Source of the DNA: Hoeflea sp.
GTDB lineage: Bacteria; Pseudomonadota; Alphaproteobacteria; Rhizobiales; Rhizobiaceae
Direction: 5' to 3'
DNA length: 64,000 bases
Assembly: GCA_020637795.1 (NCBI GenBank)
Contig: JACKJT010000002.1
Location: forward strand, 558,001 to 622,000
Shown here in pieces: positions 9,757 to 19,196 of this stretch. Both the position numbers and the translations under genes were made by a program. The notes beneath the pieces were generated by a model. It was not told the DNA's origin, searched no databases, and saw nothing but the letters and a program-made list of their open reading frames with translations. The stretch's first letter is position 1. The number at the start of each line of letters is the position of its first letter.

Positions 9757-12312
9757 ATGAGATCGCATGTCAGAGCCGTGGTGATTGGCGGCGGGGTTGT
9801 CGGATGTTCCGTGCTCTATCATCTGGCCAAGGCCGGCTGGAGCGATGTCATGCTGATCGAGCGGTCGGAACTGACCTCCGGATCCTCCTGGCACGCCGCC
9901 GGCGGCTTTCACACGCTCAACGGCGATCCGAATGTCGCGAAATTGCAAGCCTACACCGTCAGCCTCTACGAGGAACTCGAAGCCCTCTCCGGCCAGTCCT
10001 GCGGCCTTCACCTGACCGGCGGCGTGATGATGGCCGATTCGCCCGAACGCATGGACTTCCTCCGGCTTGTCCACGCCAAGGGCCGCTATCTCGGCATGGA
10101 GACCGAACTGATCACCCCGTCCGAAGCCAAGGCGATGTTCCCGCTGATGGACGAGAGCAATTTTGTCGGCGCGCTCTGGGACCCGGTCGAGGGCCATCTC
10201 GACCCGTCGGGCACCACCCATGCCTACGCCAAGGCGGCGAAGAAGCTCGGCGCCAAGATCGTGCTCAGGAACCGCGTCATCGAGCTGACCCAGGAAGTTG
10301 ACGGCACCTGGAACGTGATCACCGAGCAAGGCACCGTCAAGGCCGACCACGTGGTCAATGCCGGTGGCCTCTGGGCGCGCGAAGTCGGCCGCATGGTCGG
10401 CCTCGAGCTGCCGCTTCTCGCCATGGAGCACATGTATCTGCTCACCGAGGAGATGCCCGAAGTGCTGGAGTTCAATGCGAAGACCGGACGCGAGCTGGTT
10501 GGCGTTATCGACTTCAAGGGCGAGATCTACACCCGCCAGGAGCGCAGCGGCATCCTGCTCGGCACCTACGAGAGAGCCTGCAAGCCCTGGTCGCCGGTCA
10601 ACACGCCATGGGATTTCGGCCATGAATTGCTGGCGCCCGATCTCGACCGCATCGCGCCGTCGCTCGAAGTCGGGTTCAGGCACTTCCCGGCGATGGAAAA
10701 CGCCGGCATCAAGCAGGTCATCAACGGCCCCTTCACCTTTGCGCCCGACGGCAACCCGCTGGTCGGCCCCGTCCCCGGCCTGACCAACTACTGGACCGCC
10801 TGCGCCGTCATGGCCGGCTTCAGCCAGGGCGGCGGCGTCGGCCTGGCGCTGTCGAACTGGATGGTGCATGGCGATCCGGGCGCCGACATCTGGGGCATGG
10901 ATGTCGCCCGTTTCGGCGAATGGGCGACGCTGCGCTACACCAACGCCAAGGTGCGCGAGAACTATTCCCGCCGGTTCTCGATCCGCTTCCCCAACGAGGA
11001 GCTGCCCGCCGCCCGTCCGCAGCAGACGACGCCACTCTACGACGTGATGGTGCGCGACAATCACGCGGTGATGGGCGACAGCTGGGGGCTGGAAACACCG
11101 CTCTGGTTCGCCCCCTCCGCCGAGGAAGCGCACGATGTGCTTTCCTTCCACCGTTCCAACGATTTCCAGCACATCGGCAACGAGGTCCGCGCCGTACGCG
11201 AGCGCGTCGGCGTCACCGAGATCGCCAACTTCGCCAAGTACCGCGTTTCCGGCCAGGGCGCCGAGGCCTGGCTGTCGCACCTGATGACCAACACCATGCC
11301 CAAGACCGGCCGCATCGTGCTGACCCCGATGCTCAACGAGTTCGGCAAGCTGATCGGCGATTTCACCATCGCCAAGGCGGGCGACGAGGACTTCATGGTC
11401 TGGGGATCGTCGGCGGCGCAGCGCTACCACATGCGCTGGTTCGAGAAGCACCTGCCGAAGGACGCCTCGATCCGCATCCACCGCTACGATCTGACGCTGG
11501 TCGGCCTGTCGATCGCCGGTCCCCGGGCCCGCGACCTGCTCGCAAAACTCACCGATGACGATGTCTCGAACGCGGCCTTCCGCTTCATGGATTTCCGCCA
11601 GATGGATGTCGGCGGCGCACCCTGCATGGTCAACCGCGTCACCTACACCGGCGATCTCGGCTACGAAATCTGGATGGAGCCCTGCTACCAGCTGGCTGTC
11701 TACCGCGCCATCAAGGCGGCGGGCGAGGAATTCGGCATCGCCGATTTCGGTATGCGGGCGCTGCTTTCGATGCGGCTCGAGAAGAACTTCCCGACCTGGT
11801 TCCGCGAGCTCCGCCCGATCTACGGCCCCTATGAGGGTGGCATGGAGCGCTTCATCAAGCTCTCGAAGAACGATTTCATCGGCCGCGAGGCCGCCGCCAA
11901 GGAACTGGCCCAAGGCCCCAAGCTGATGCGGACCTCGTTCCTGGTCGACGCGCTCGACGCCGACGTGATGGGCGACGAGCCGGTCTGGGCGAAGGTCGGC
12001 GACACCGACTACGGCACGGTCGAAGCCCCGCACGGCTACGGCGCGCCGCGCTTTGACGGCGATGGCAAGGAAATAGCCAAGCCCGAAGGCGGAACCTTGC
12101 GCGACGGCGACTGGCGCGTCGTCGGCTGGATCACCTCGGGCGGCTACGCCCATACCATCGGCTCCTCGATGGCCCAGGGCTACATCCCGGCGGCATTAGC
12201 GACCAATGGCGACACCGGCATGTTCGAGATCGAGATCATGGGCATCCGCCAGCCGGCGCGGATTGCGCTGGAAGCGCCGTTCGACCCGATGGGCGAGAAG
12301 ATGCGGAGCTGA
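9757..12312 (+). CDS. Dimethylglycine/sarcosine dehydrogenase-like FAD oxidoreductase with GcvT domain
   Basis: This two-domain flavoenzyme has 851 residues. The N-terminal DAO-type FAD domain has a Rossmann motif IGGGVVGCS (about residues 10-18) and SSWHAAGG, whose His46 corresponds to the histidine that binds FAD covalently in dimethylglycine and sarcosine dehydrogenases. The C-terminal half is a GcvT-like tetrahydrofolate-binding domain (GVTEIANFAKYRVSGQGAE, TYTGDLGYEIW, LRLEKNFPTWFRELRP-like blocks). Such enzymes demethylate N-methylated glycine derivatives and pass the one-carbon unit to tetrahydrofolate. The exact substrate cannot be read from sequence. The gene is probably cotranscribed with the hydratase-family gene 4 bases downstream. 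Confidence 0.85.
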   Translation: MRSHVRAVVIGGGVVGCSVLYHLAKAGWSDVMLIERSELTSGSSWHAAGGFHTLNGDPNVAKLQAYTVSLYEELEALSGQSCGLHLTGGVMMADSPERMDFLRLVHAKGRYLGMETELITPSEAKAMFPLMDESNFVGALWDPVEGHLDPSGTTHAYAKAAKKLGAKIVLRNRVIELTQEVDGTWNVITEQGTVKADHVVNAGGLWAREVGRMVGLELPLLAMEHMYLLTEEMPEVLEFNAKTGRELVGVIDFKGEIYTRQERSGILLGTYERACKPWSPVNTPWDFGHELLAPDLDRIAPSLEVGFRHFPAMENAGIKQVINGPFTFAPDGNPLVGPVPGLTNYWTACAVMAGFSQGGGVGLALSNWMVHGDPGADIWGMDVARFGEWATLRYTNAKVRENYSRRFSIRFPNEELPAARPQQTTPLYDVMVRDNHAVMGDSWGLETPLWFAPSAEEAHDVLSFHRSNDFQHIGNEVRAVRERVGVTEIANFAKYRVSGQGAEAWLSHLMTNTMPKTGRIVLTPMLNEFGKLIGDFTIAKAGDEDFMVWGSSAAQRYHMRWFEKHLPKDASIRIHRYDLTLVGLSIAGPRARDLLAKLTDDDVSNAAFRFMDFRQMDVGGAPCMVNRVTYTGDLGYEIWMEPCYQLAVYRAIKAAGEEFGIADFGMRALLSMRLEKNFPTWFRELRPIYGPYEGGMERFIKLSKNDFIGREAAAKELAQGPKLMRTSFLVDALDADVMGDEPVWAKVGDTDYGTVEAPHGYGAPRFDGDGKEIAKPEGGTLRDGDWRVVGWITSGGYAHTIGSSMAQGYIPAALATNGDTGMFEIEIMGIRQPARIALEAPFDPMGEKMRS

Positions 12313-12316
12313 TCCG

Positions 12317-13129
12317 GTGACGGCCACCTGGGAGGAGAACCGCGCGCGGCACATCCTCGACGCCCGCCGCGACAGGCGGCAGATCGCCTGCGCCGATCCG
12401 GAAGACCTCTCGATGGAAGCGGCCTACAGGATCAGCCGGCGGATCAGGGACCTGCGCAGCTCTGAGGGCGAGCGCGTGATCGGCCGGAAGCTCGGCTTCA
12501 CCAACCGCACCATCTGGGACGAATACCAGGTCCACGCCCCGATATGGGGCTACATGTATGACACCACATTTCACGACGTTTCGGCGGCTCCGATCCCGTT
12601 TTCACTCGCCCCTTTCTGCGAGCCCCGGATTGAGCCCGAAATCGCCTTCGCGTTCGCGCGCGCCCCGCGGGCTAGGGAAAGCGACGACGAACTGCTCGGC
12701 GCAATTGCCTGGTATGCGCACGGCTTCGAGATCGTCGATTCGCTTTACAGGGACTGGAAATTCAAGGCTGCCGACACGGTGGCCGCCTTCGGGCTGCACG
12801 GCGCCTATCTGTGCGGGCCGCGCCGGCAAATGACCGATGAAGACGCCGCGATGCTGTCGTCGGCTCTCAAAACCTTCCAGATCGAAATCGCGCGCGACGG
12901 CGAAACCGTCGACATAGGCCATGGCGGCAATGTTCTGGGCAGCCCCCTGTCGGCACTGCGCCACGCCATCGAGGTGATCGCAAACGATCCCGACGCCGAG
13001 CCAATCGGCGCCGGCGAGATCGTCACCACCGGCACTGTGACACGCGCGTTCCCGGTCAAGCCGGGCGAGACATGGGCAACAACGGTCAACGGGCTGCCGC
13101 TCGACAATCTGCGGATTGTCTTCGCCTAG
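12317..13129 (+). CDS. 2-keto-4-pentenoate hydratase / fumarylacetoacetase-family enzyme
   Basis: The 270-residue product resembles the MhpD/HpcG-like hydratases and oxalocrotonate decarboxylases, which act on 2-oxo acids with a divalent metal. Visible family features are IGRKLGFTN near residue 50, the metal-ligand block CEPRIEPEIAFAF (about residues 96-108), GFEIVDSLYRDWKFKAADTVA, and GAGEIVTTGTVTRAFPVKPGETW near the end. The GTG at 12317 is chosen because it follows GGAG at 9 bases and lies 4 bases after the preceding stop, implying coupling. The pairing with a dimethylglycine dehydrogenase-like gene suggests a catabolic unit for an N-methylated compound, but this is inference. Confidence 0.75.
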   Translation: MTATWEENRARHILDARRDRRQIACADPEDLSMEAAYRISRRIRDLRSSEGERVIGRKLGFTNRTIWDEYQVHAPIWGYMYDTTFHDVSAAPIPFSLAPFCEPRIEPEIAFAFARAPRARESDDELLGAIAWYAHGFEIVDSLYRDWKFKAADTVAAFGLHGAYLCGPRRQMTDEDAAMLSSALKTFQIEIARDGETVDIGHGGNVLGSPLSALRHAIEVIANDPDAEPIGAGEIVTTGTVTRAFPVKPGETWATTVNGLPLDNLRIVFA

Positions 13130-13169
13130 AACCCCGAGCGACAGACAGGATTACTCGACCGGACAAAGA

Positions 13170-13203
13170 AAATGCCCGCGATGTCAGCTACTTGCGGGCA
13201 TTT
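13170..13203 (+). terminator. Hairpin between convergent genes
   Basis: AAATGCCCGC and GCGGGCATTT form a 10-base perfect stem around a 14-base loop, with A and T tracts at the stem ends. It lies between the end of the hydratase gene and the convergent end of sufA, so it could terminate both. Confidence 0.6.
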
Positions 13204-13256
13204 CAGGATTCAATCTGCAAAGCACCTGACTCAGTGTGTCAGGGGTAAAATCCGGT

Positions 13257-13646
13257 TCAGTCGGCGCGCACCACAGCATTGCCGGCTTCGGCAAGCCGGG
13301 CCAGGTCAGCGGGTTTCAGTTCGACGGATTCGCCGCAGCCGCAGGCCGATGTCTGGTTCGGGTTGTTGAACACGAAACCCGAGCGCAACTTGGTGACTTC
13401 GTAATCCATCTCGGTGCCGAGCAGGTAGAGCACCGCCTCGGGTGCCACGAACACGGTGGCGCCGTCGCGCTCGATCCGGTCGTCCTTCGGATTGACCTCT
13501 GTTGCCAGATCGATGGCGTATTCCATCCCGGCGCAGCCGCCCTTCTTGATGCTCACGCGGATCCCCGCGGCATTGTCGGAGGTCTTTAGGATCGTCTTGA
13601 CGCGGTCGGCTGCAGCCGGGGTCAAGGTCATTACGGCAAAACCCAT
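13257..13646 (-). CDS. sufA: Iron-sulfur cluster carrier SufA (HesB/IscA family)
   Basis: A-type carriers accept Fe-S clusters from the SufBCD scaffold and pass them to apoproteins. The 129-residue product begins MGFAVMTLTPAAADRVK. It has the three conserved cysteines in KKGGCAGMEY and SACGCGES, the usual cluster ligands. The start at 13646 is fixed by GAAGGAG six bases upstream; six more open codons precede it. It is the last gene of the suf operon, separated by about 108 bases from sufT, and faces the hairpin at 13170-13203. Confidence 0.93.
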   Translation of the reverse strand: MGFAVMTLTPAAADRVKTILKTSDNAAGIRVSIKKGGCAGMEYAIDLATEVNPKDDRIERDGATVFVAPEAVLYLLGTEMDYEVTKLRSGFVFNNPNQTSACGCGESVELKPADLARLAEAGNAVVRAD

Positions 13647-13754
13647 CACGGTCTCCTTCGGCAAAACGGGTTCAAGGCCCGCTGCTTCGTTCCATGAATG
13701 TAGTGTGAAGCAGTCAACTTAACAAGAAGCCAACGCGGCAACAACGGCGCGGCA

Positions 13755-14141
13755 TCAGTACCAGCCGACCGCCACCTGCGCCTCTTCGCTCATCCGGTCC
13801 GGCGTCCAGGGCGGATCGAACGTCATCGACACGTCGACGCCCGAGATGCCCTCGACCGTGTTGACGGCGTTTTCCACCCAGCCCGGCATTTCGCCCGCCA
13901 CCGGGCAGCCAGGCGCTGTCAGCGTCATCTGGATCTTGACCATCCGGTCGTCCTCGATGTCGATCTTGTAGATCAGCCCGAGTTCGTAGATGTCGGCCGG
14001 GATCTCCGGGTCGTAGACGGTCTTCAGTGCCGAGATGATGTCGTCGCTCAACCGCGCCAGTTCCTCGCGCGGGATCGCCGATTGGGTTGCGGCAGTGCCG
14101 GTGTCAGTTGCGGCGGTGTCAGTTTCGGATGCGTCGCTCAT
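13755..14141 (-). CDS. sufT: SufT-type Fe-S maturation protein (MIP18/DUF59 family)
   Basis: The 128-residue product has a Thr/Ala/Asp-rich N-terminal extension of about 30 residues, then the DUF59 core: VYDPEIPADIYELGLIY, MTLTAPGCPVAGEMPGWVENAV and a C-terminal DPPWTPDRMSEEAQ. SufT proteins help mature Fe-S proteins and are commonly encoded in suf operons. The start at 14141 is supported by GAAGGA about nine bases upstream. It follows sufS after 13 bases. Confidence 0.92.
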   Translation of the reverse strand: MSDASETDTAATDTGTAATQSAIPREELARLSDDIISALKTVYDPEIPADIYELGLIYKIDIEDDRMVKIQMTLTAPGCPVAGEMPGWVENAVNTVEGISGVDVSMTFDPPWTPDRMSEEAQVAVGWY

Positions 14142-14154
14142 CGGCTCATATCCT

Positions 14155-15393
14155 TCAAGAGAAAAACGCCCGGGCCTTTTCGAGTGCTTCGACCAGCACA
14201 TCGATTTCCGCCCGGGTATTGTACAGCCCCATCGAGGCGCGGCAAGTCGAGGTCGCGCCGAACCGCTTGAGCAGCGGCTGGGCGCAATGAGTGCCCGCCC
14301 GCACAGCCACGCCCGACCGGTCGATCAGCATCGAGACGTCGTGCGCATGGATGCCCTCGATCTCGAAGGCGAAGATCGCCCCCTTACCCGGCGCCGTGCC
14401 GATGAGACGAAGCGCATTGACCGCCTTGAGCTTTTCAGAGGCATAGGCCGCGAGATCGGCTTCGTGCGCGGCAATCCGCTCGCGCCCGAGCTTCTCCATG
14501 TACTCGAGCGAGGCGCCAAGCCCGATCGCCTGCACGATCGGCGGCGTGCCCGCCTCGAACCGGTGCGGCGGATCATTGTAGGTGACCGCATCCTCGCTTA
14601 CGTCGACGATCATCTCGCCGCCGCCCATGAAAGGCTGCATCGCATGCAGCGCCTCGGACTTGCCGTAAAGCACGCCGATGCCCGAAGGCCCGTAGAGCTT
14701 GTGGCCGGTCATCACGTACCAGTCGCAATCGATGTCCTGGACATCGACCGGCATGTGCACGGCCCCCTGGCTGCCGTCGACCAGCACCTTGACGCCGCGC
14801 TCATGCGCGATGCGGCAGACTTCCTTCACATCGACCACGGTGCCGAGCACGTTGGACATGTGGGTGATCGCGACCAGTTTGGTGCGGTCGGTCAGCGCCT
14901 TGCGGAAATCGTCGAGATCGAAATTGCCCTGGTCGTCGACGCCGACCCAGACGATCTTCGCACCCTGGCGTTCGCGCAGGAAATGCCACGGCACGATGTT
15001 GGAGTGATGCTCCATGATGGTGATGACGATCTCGTCGCCCTCGCCGATGAAAGGCATGCCGTAGCCGTAGGCGACCGTGTTGATCGCCTCGGTGGTCGAC
15101 TTGGTGAACACCACATTGTCGACCGACGGCGCATTGAGAAACCGCTTCACGATCTCCCGCGCATTCTCGTAGGCGTCGGTGGCGGCATTCGACAGGAAAT
15201 GCAGGCCGCGGTGCACATTGGCATATTCGTTCGCGTAGGCATGGCTGACCGCGTCGATCATCGCCTTCGGCTTTTGCGCCGAGGCGCCGTTGTCGAGATA
15301 GACCAGCGGCTTGTCATAGACCGTGCGAGACAGGATCGGAAAATCCTTGCGCACGGATTGAACGTCATAGAGCTGATTCAGATTGTCAGCCAT
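14155..15393 (-). CDS. sufS: Cysteine desulfurase SufS (group II)
   Basis: SufS is a pyridoxal-phosphate enzyme that removes sulfur from cysteine as a persulfide for Fe-S assembly. The 412-residue product has the PLP lysine in MTGHKLYGPSGIGVLYG and the active-site cysteine in RAGTHCAQPLLKRFG close to the C-terminus, both typical of the SufS/CsdA group. FTKSTTEAINTVAYG and IMEHHSNIVPWHFL are further family blocks. Its ATG lies inside the last codons of sufD (8-base overlap). No separate SufE gene is seen in the window. Confidence 0.96.
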   Translation of the reverse strand: MADNLNQLYDVQSVRKDFPILSRTVYDKPLVYLDNGASAQKPKAMIDAVSHAYANEYANVHRGLHFLSNAATDAYENAREIVKRFLNAPSVDNVVFTKSTTEAINTVAYGYGMPFIGEGDEIVITIMEHHSNIVPWHFLRERQGAKIVWVGVDDQGNFDLDDFRKALTDRTKLVAITHMSNVLGTVVDVKEVCRIAHERGVKVLVDGSQGAVHMPVDVQDIDCDWYVMTGHKLYGPSGIGVLYGKSEALHAMQPFMGGGEMIVDVSEDAVTYNDPPHRFEAGTPPIVQAIGLGASLEYMEKLGRERIAAHEADLAAYASEKLKAVNALRLIGTAPGKGAIFAFEIEGIHAHDVSMLIDRSGVAVRAGTHCAQPLLKRFGATSTCRASMGLYNTRAEIDVLVEALEKARAFFS

Positions 15394-16657
15394 GATCTTT
15401 AAGCCATTGTTCGATCAGCGCTTCCAGCGCCTCGACCAGCTCTTCGTTCTCGAGCTCGTCAATCAGCTCGTCAACGAAGCCGTTGACCAGCAGCGCCCGT
15501 GCCGATTTCTCGGTGATGCCGCGCGCCATCAGGTAGAACAGGTGATTGTGATCGATATCGATCACCGTGGCGCCATGCGCGCAGATCACGTCATCGGCGA
15601 AGATCTCGAGCTCGGGCTTGGCCGCGAACTCGCCGTCATCGGACAGAAGCAGCGTGTTACAGGCCATCTGCGCGTCGGTCTTCTGCGCGATCTGCGCCAC
15701 CCGGATCTGGCCCTGGAAGACGCCGCGCGCCCGGTTCAGCACCACGTTGCGGACGATCTCGGAGGACGTGGTGTTGGGCACCGTGTGGCCCAGCGTCAGC
15801 GTCACGTCGGTGTGGCTGTCGCCCGCCAGCAGGTTGACGCCGCGCAGGTCGAAATGCGAGCCCTCGCCCGCCACGTCAATATGCAGCTCCTGCCGCACCA
15901 GCTTGCCGCCGGCATTGATCACATAGACCTTCAGCGTCGAGCCGGCGCCCAGCCGGGCGTTGAGCTGACCCAGATGCTGGTCGTTCTCGCCGCAGCCCTG
16001 CAGGATGATCCATGTCACCTCTGCGCCATCCTCGAGCTCGATCGAGGAGACCGATGTCGACAGTCCGGCCTCGGCCTTGTCGCCAAGATGCCGTTCGATC
16101 ACGGTGGCCTTCGCCTCGGCTCCGAATGCGGCTGCAAAGCGGTTGTGCACCTGGCCACCGGACTGGACCGACTGGATCTCGATGATCTCGTCGATGGCCT
16201 GACCGGCGGCAACCTTGAAGCTGTAGCCGTCGCCGACGAAGGCACCGTTGAGCTGGCCGATGAGATCGTCGGAGCCGCGCTCGGCGAGGCTCTTCGCAGC
16301 CGCACCGGAAACCAGGAGGTCCATGTATGGCTCGAGCTCCATGCCGTCAGGCGCACTCATGTCGGCGCTCTGGCCCTGGACGACCGGCAGCACGACGCTG
16401 CCGCGAACCAGCGGATCCAGCCGCTTTGCCAGACCGGTGGCCTTCTTCGGCACATCGCGCAGCAGGCTGCGCAGGTCGGTGTAGTGCCAGCTTTCGATCC
16501 GCCGGGTCGGAAGGCCGGTATCGCTGATGCCGCTGAGCAGCCGGTCGCGCGCGGCCGTCACCGGCGCGTCGCCCGGCAATTGACCGATCATCTCGGCGAA
16601 GCTGTCGAGGATCGCCTGTTCTGCTGCGGTGTGGGGCGGCTTTGTCTGCATGTTCAT
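15386..16657 (-). CDS. sufD: Fe-S cluster assembly scaffold subunit SufD
   Basis: SufD pairs with SufB and the ATPase SufC to form the scaffold on which clusters are built. The 423-residue product begins MNMQTKPPHTAAEQAIL and has the C-terminal SufBD core with VICAHGATVIDIDHNHLFYLMARGITEKSARALLVNGF, where the conserved His and the helical C-terminus are visible. The start at 16657 is preceded by AGGAG; 26 more open codons upstream are probably not translated. It sits 43 bases after sufC and overlaps sufS by 8 bases. Confidence 0.93.
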   Translation of the reverse strand: MNMQTKPPHTAAEQAILDSFAEMIGQLPGDAPVTAARDRLLSGISDTGLPTRRIESWHYTDLRSLLRDVPKKATGLAKRLDPLVRGSVVLPVVQGQSADMSAPDGMELEPYMDLLVSGAAAKSLAERGSDDLIGQLNGAFVGDGYSFKVAAGQAIDEIIEIQSVQSGGQVHNRFAAAFGAEAKATVIERHLGDKAEAGLSTSVSSIELEDGAEVTWIILQGCGENDQHLGQLNARLGAGSTLKVYVINAGGKLVRQELHIDVAGEGSHFDLRGVNLLAGDSHTDVTLTLGHTVPNTTSSEIVRNVVLNRARGVFQGQIRVAQIAQKTDAQMACNTLLLSDDGEFAAKPELEIFADDVICAHGATVIDIDHNHLFYLMARGITEKSARALLVNGFVDELIDELENEELVEALEALIEQWLKDHG

Positions 16658-16700
16658 GCCCGTCTCTCCTGGCCTTGCGGCCCGTCCTTGTCGCGTCGCC

Positions 16701-17456
16701 TCAAGCGGCGGCTTCGATGATCCCGGCATAGCCATTGGCTTCGAGATCGAGCGCCAGATCCTTGTCGCCGGTCTTGATCACCTGGCCCTTGTAGAGCACA
16801 TGCACGGTGTCGGGCACGATGTGCTCGAGCAGGCGCTGATAGTGGGTGATCACGATGACCGCGCGGTCGGGCGAGCGCAGCGCGTTGACGCCGTCGGAGA
16901 CGATCTTCAGCGCATCGATATCGAGGCCGGAATCGGTCTCGTCGAGCACGCAGAGCTGCGGCGCCAGCAGCTTCATCTGCAGGATCTCGGCGCGCTTCTT
17001 CTCGCCGCCGGAAAACCCGACATTGAGTGGACGCTTGAGCATGTCCGGGTCGATCTGCAGGCTGGCGGCGGCTTCCTTGACCAGCTTGATGAAGTCCGGG
17101 GTCTTCAGCTCTTCCTCGCCGCGCGCCTTGCGCTGCTCGTTCATCGCCACCTTGAGGAACTGCATGGTGGCCACACCCGGGATCTCGACCGGGTACTGGA
17201 ACGCCAGGAAGATGCCTTTGGCGGCGCGCTCGGCCGGGTCGAGTTCGAGAATGCTCTCGCCATTGTAGAGGATGTCGCCTTCGGTGACCTCGTAATCGTC
17301 GCGGCCGGCGAGAATGTAGGACAGCGTCGACTTGCCCGAGCCGTTCGGCCCCATGATGGCGGCGACTTCGCCGGCCTTGACCGTCAGGTTGAGGCCGCGA
17401 ATGATTTCCGTGCCGTCTTCGGCGATACGGGCGTGAAGGTTCTTGATTTCCAACAT
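16701..17456 (-). CDS. sufC: Fe-S assembly ATPase SufC
   Basis: SufC is the ABC-type ATPase of the SufBCD complex. In the 251-residue product, Walker A GPNGSGKST, the signature FSGGEKKRAEILQ and Walker B LCVLDETDSGLDID are all intact, followed by the H-loop region VIVITHYQRLL. There are no membrane segments, as expected for this soluble ATPase. It follows sufB after a 117-base gap that contains a GC-rich hairpin. Confidence 0.96.
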   Translation of the reverse strand: MLEIKNLHARIAEDGTEIIRGLNLTVKAGEVAAIMGPNGSGKSTLSYILAGRDDYEVTEGDILYNGESILELDPAERAAKGIFLAFQYPVEIPGVATMQFLKVAMNEQRKARGEEELKTPDFIKLVKEAAASLQIDPDMLKRPLNVGFSGGEKKRAEILQMKLLAPQLCVLDETDSGLDIDALKIVSDGVNALRSPDRAVIVITHYQRLLEHIVPDTVHVLYKGQVIKTGDKDLALDLEANGYAGIIEAAA

Positions 17457-17526
17457 GTCTGATTCCGATACCTAGATAATTTCAAGCCGCTTGTGCCAGC
17501 GGCGACAAAACACTGCGATGAGGGCG

Positions 17527-17559
17527 GCGGGTGCCCTGACCTTGCCGGCCGGCACCCGC
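17527..17559 (-). other. Intercistronic hairpin between sufB and sufC
   Basis: GCGGGTGCC and GGCACCCGC form a 9-base perfect stem around a 15-base loop in the 117-base gap. No T run follows on the minus strand, so it is more likely an mRNA-stabilising or processing hairpin than a terminator. It could help set the SufB:SufC ratio. Confidence 0.45.
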
Positions 17560-17573
17560 GCGAGCCAGCATCA

Positions 17574-19043
17574 TTACCCGACGCTGCCTTCGAGCGAGAT
17601 GCCGATCAGCTTCTGCGCTTCCACGGCGAACTCCATCGGCAGTTCCTGGATGACTTCCTTGACGAAGCCGTTGACGATCAGCGCGATGGCTTCTTCCTCG
17701 GGGATGCCGCGGGCCAGGCAGTAGAACAGCTGGTCTTCGGAGATCTTCGAGGTCGTGGCTTCGTGCTCGAACTGCGCCGTCGAGTTCTTGGCCTCGATGT
17801 ATGGCACCGTGTGCGCGCCGCAGTCGTTGCCAATTAGCAAACTGTCGCACTGGGTGAAGTTGCGGGCGTTCGTCGCCTTGCGGTGGGCCGAAACCTGGCC
17901 GCGATAGGTGTTGGACGAATGCCCGGCGGAGATGCCCTTGGAGATGATCCGGCTCGAGGTGTTCTTGCCGAGATGAATCATCTTGGTGCCCGAATCGATC
18001 TGCTGGTAGCCGTTCGACACCGCGATCGAGTAGAACTCGCCACGGCTGTCGTCGCCGCGCAGGATGCAGGACGGGTATTTCCAGGTGATCGCCGACCCGG
18101 TCTCGACCTGGGTCCAGGAGATCTTGGACCGGGCGCCGCGGCAGTCGCCGCGCTTGGTGACGAAATTATAGATCCCGCCCTTGCCGTCCTTGTCGCCGGG
18201 ATACCAGTTCTGCACCGTCGAGTACTTGATCTCGGCGTCATCCATGGCGATCAGTTCGACCACGGCCGCATGCAGCTGGTTCTCGTCGCGCTGCGGCGCG
18301 GTGCAGCCTTCGAGATAGGAGACGTAGGCGCCCTCCTCGGCGATGATCAGCGTGCGCTCGAACTGGCCGGTGTTCTTCTCGTTGATGCGGAAATAGGTCG
18401 ACAGCTCCATCGGGCAGCGGACGCCCTTGGGCACGTAGACGAAGGAGCCGTCGGTGAACACCGCGGCATTGAGCGTCGCGTAGTAATTGTCGGTCACCGG
18501 AACCACGGTGCCGAGATATTTCTGCACCAGTTCGGGATGCTCGCGCATCGCCTCCGAGATCGACATGAAGATCACGCCGGCCTTCGACAGCTCTTCCTTG
18601 AAGGTGGTGACCACGGAGACCGAATCGAACACCGCGTCGACGGCGATCTTCGACTGCTGCACGCCGGCCAGGATTTCCTGCTCGCGCAGCGGAATGCCGA
18701 GCTTCTCGTAGACCCGGAGCAGTTCCGGATCGACATCGTCGATCGACTTCGGACCCGTCGTGCCCTTCGGCGCGGAGTAGTAGTGAATGTCCTGGAAATC
18801 GATCTTGGGATAGTCGACGCGCGCCCATGTCGGCTCTTCCAGCGTCAGCCAGCGCTTGAACGCATCCAGCCGCCACTCGAGCATCCATTCGGGCTCGTTC
18901 TTCTTGGCCGAAATCATCCGGATGGTGTCTTCGGTCAGGCCCTTCGGCGCGGTATCGCTCTCGATAACGGTCTCGAAGCCGTATTTGTATTGATCAACGT
19001 CGATCTGGCGGACCTGATCAATGGTCTCCTGCACGGCAGGCAT
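17574..19043 (-). CDS. sufB: Fe-S cluster assembly scaffold subunit SufB
   Basis: SufB is the core scaffold protein on which persulfide sulfur and iron are assembled. The 489-residue product has the N-terminal region with GLTEDTIRMISAKKNEPEWML, and the beta-helix core with GVRCPMELSTYFRIN, YLEGCTAPQRDENQLHAAVVEL and GDCRGARSKISWTQVETGSAITWKYPS. The C-terminus has SEDQLFYCLARGIPEEEAIALIVNGF. The start at 19043 is fixed by GGAGAG seven bases upstream. It lies 153 bases after the nifS-like gene; that gap holds no ORF, whereas an IscR/SufR-type regulator often sits here in relatives. Confidence 0.96.
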   Translation of the reverse strand: MPAVQETIDQVRQIDVDQYKYGFETVIESDTAPKGLTEDTIRMISAKKNEPEWMLEWRLDAFKRWLTLEEPTWARVDYPKIDFQDIHYYSAPKGTTGPKSIDDVDPELLRVYEKLGIPLREQEILAGVQQSKIAVDAVFDSVSVVTTFKEELSKAGVIFMSISEAMREHPELVQKYLGTVVPVTDNYYATLNAAVFTDGSFVYVPKGVRCPMELSTYFRINEKNTGQFERTLIIAEEGAYVSYLEGCTAPQRDENQLHAAVVELIAMDDAEIKYSTVQNWYPGDKDGKGGIYNFVTKRGDCRGARSKISWTQVETGSAITWKYPSCILRGDDSRGEFYSIAVSNGYQQIDSGTKMIHLGKNTSSRIISKGISAGHSSNTYRGQVSAHRKATNARNFTQCDSLLIGNDCGAHTVPYIEAKNSTAQFEHEATTSKISEDQLFYCLARGIPEEEAIALIVNGFVKEVIQELPMEFAVEAQKLIGISLEGSVG

Positions 19044-19196
19044 GGCGCTCTCCAATCTCGCCGGGTCAAGGCCGGCAGCTTGTTAACGTCGTGTGATGTG
19101 CCATTCATGGCTCATCACTATGTAGGGCGGGACGGTCGTCCACGCTATGTCATTCGCGAATTTTTCTGTCTCGCGAATCAAATTCTTCATGCCGCG

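Noticed and set aside
9652..12153. 833-codon open frame on the minus strand
   Set aside because: It is a shadow of the dimethylglycine dehydrogenase-like gene on the plus strand, whose motifs are intact. GC-rich third positions keep the opposite frame open.
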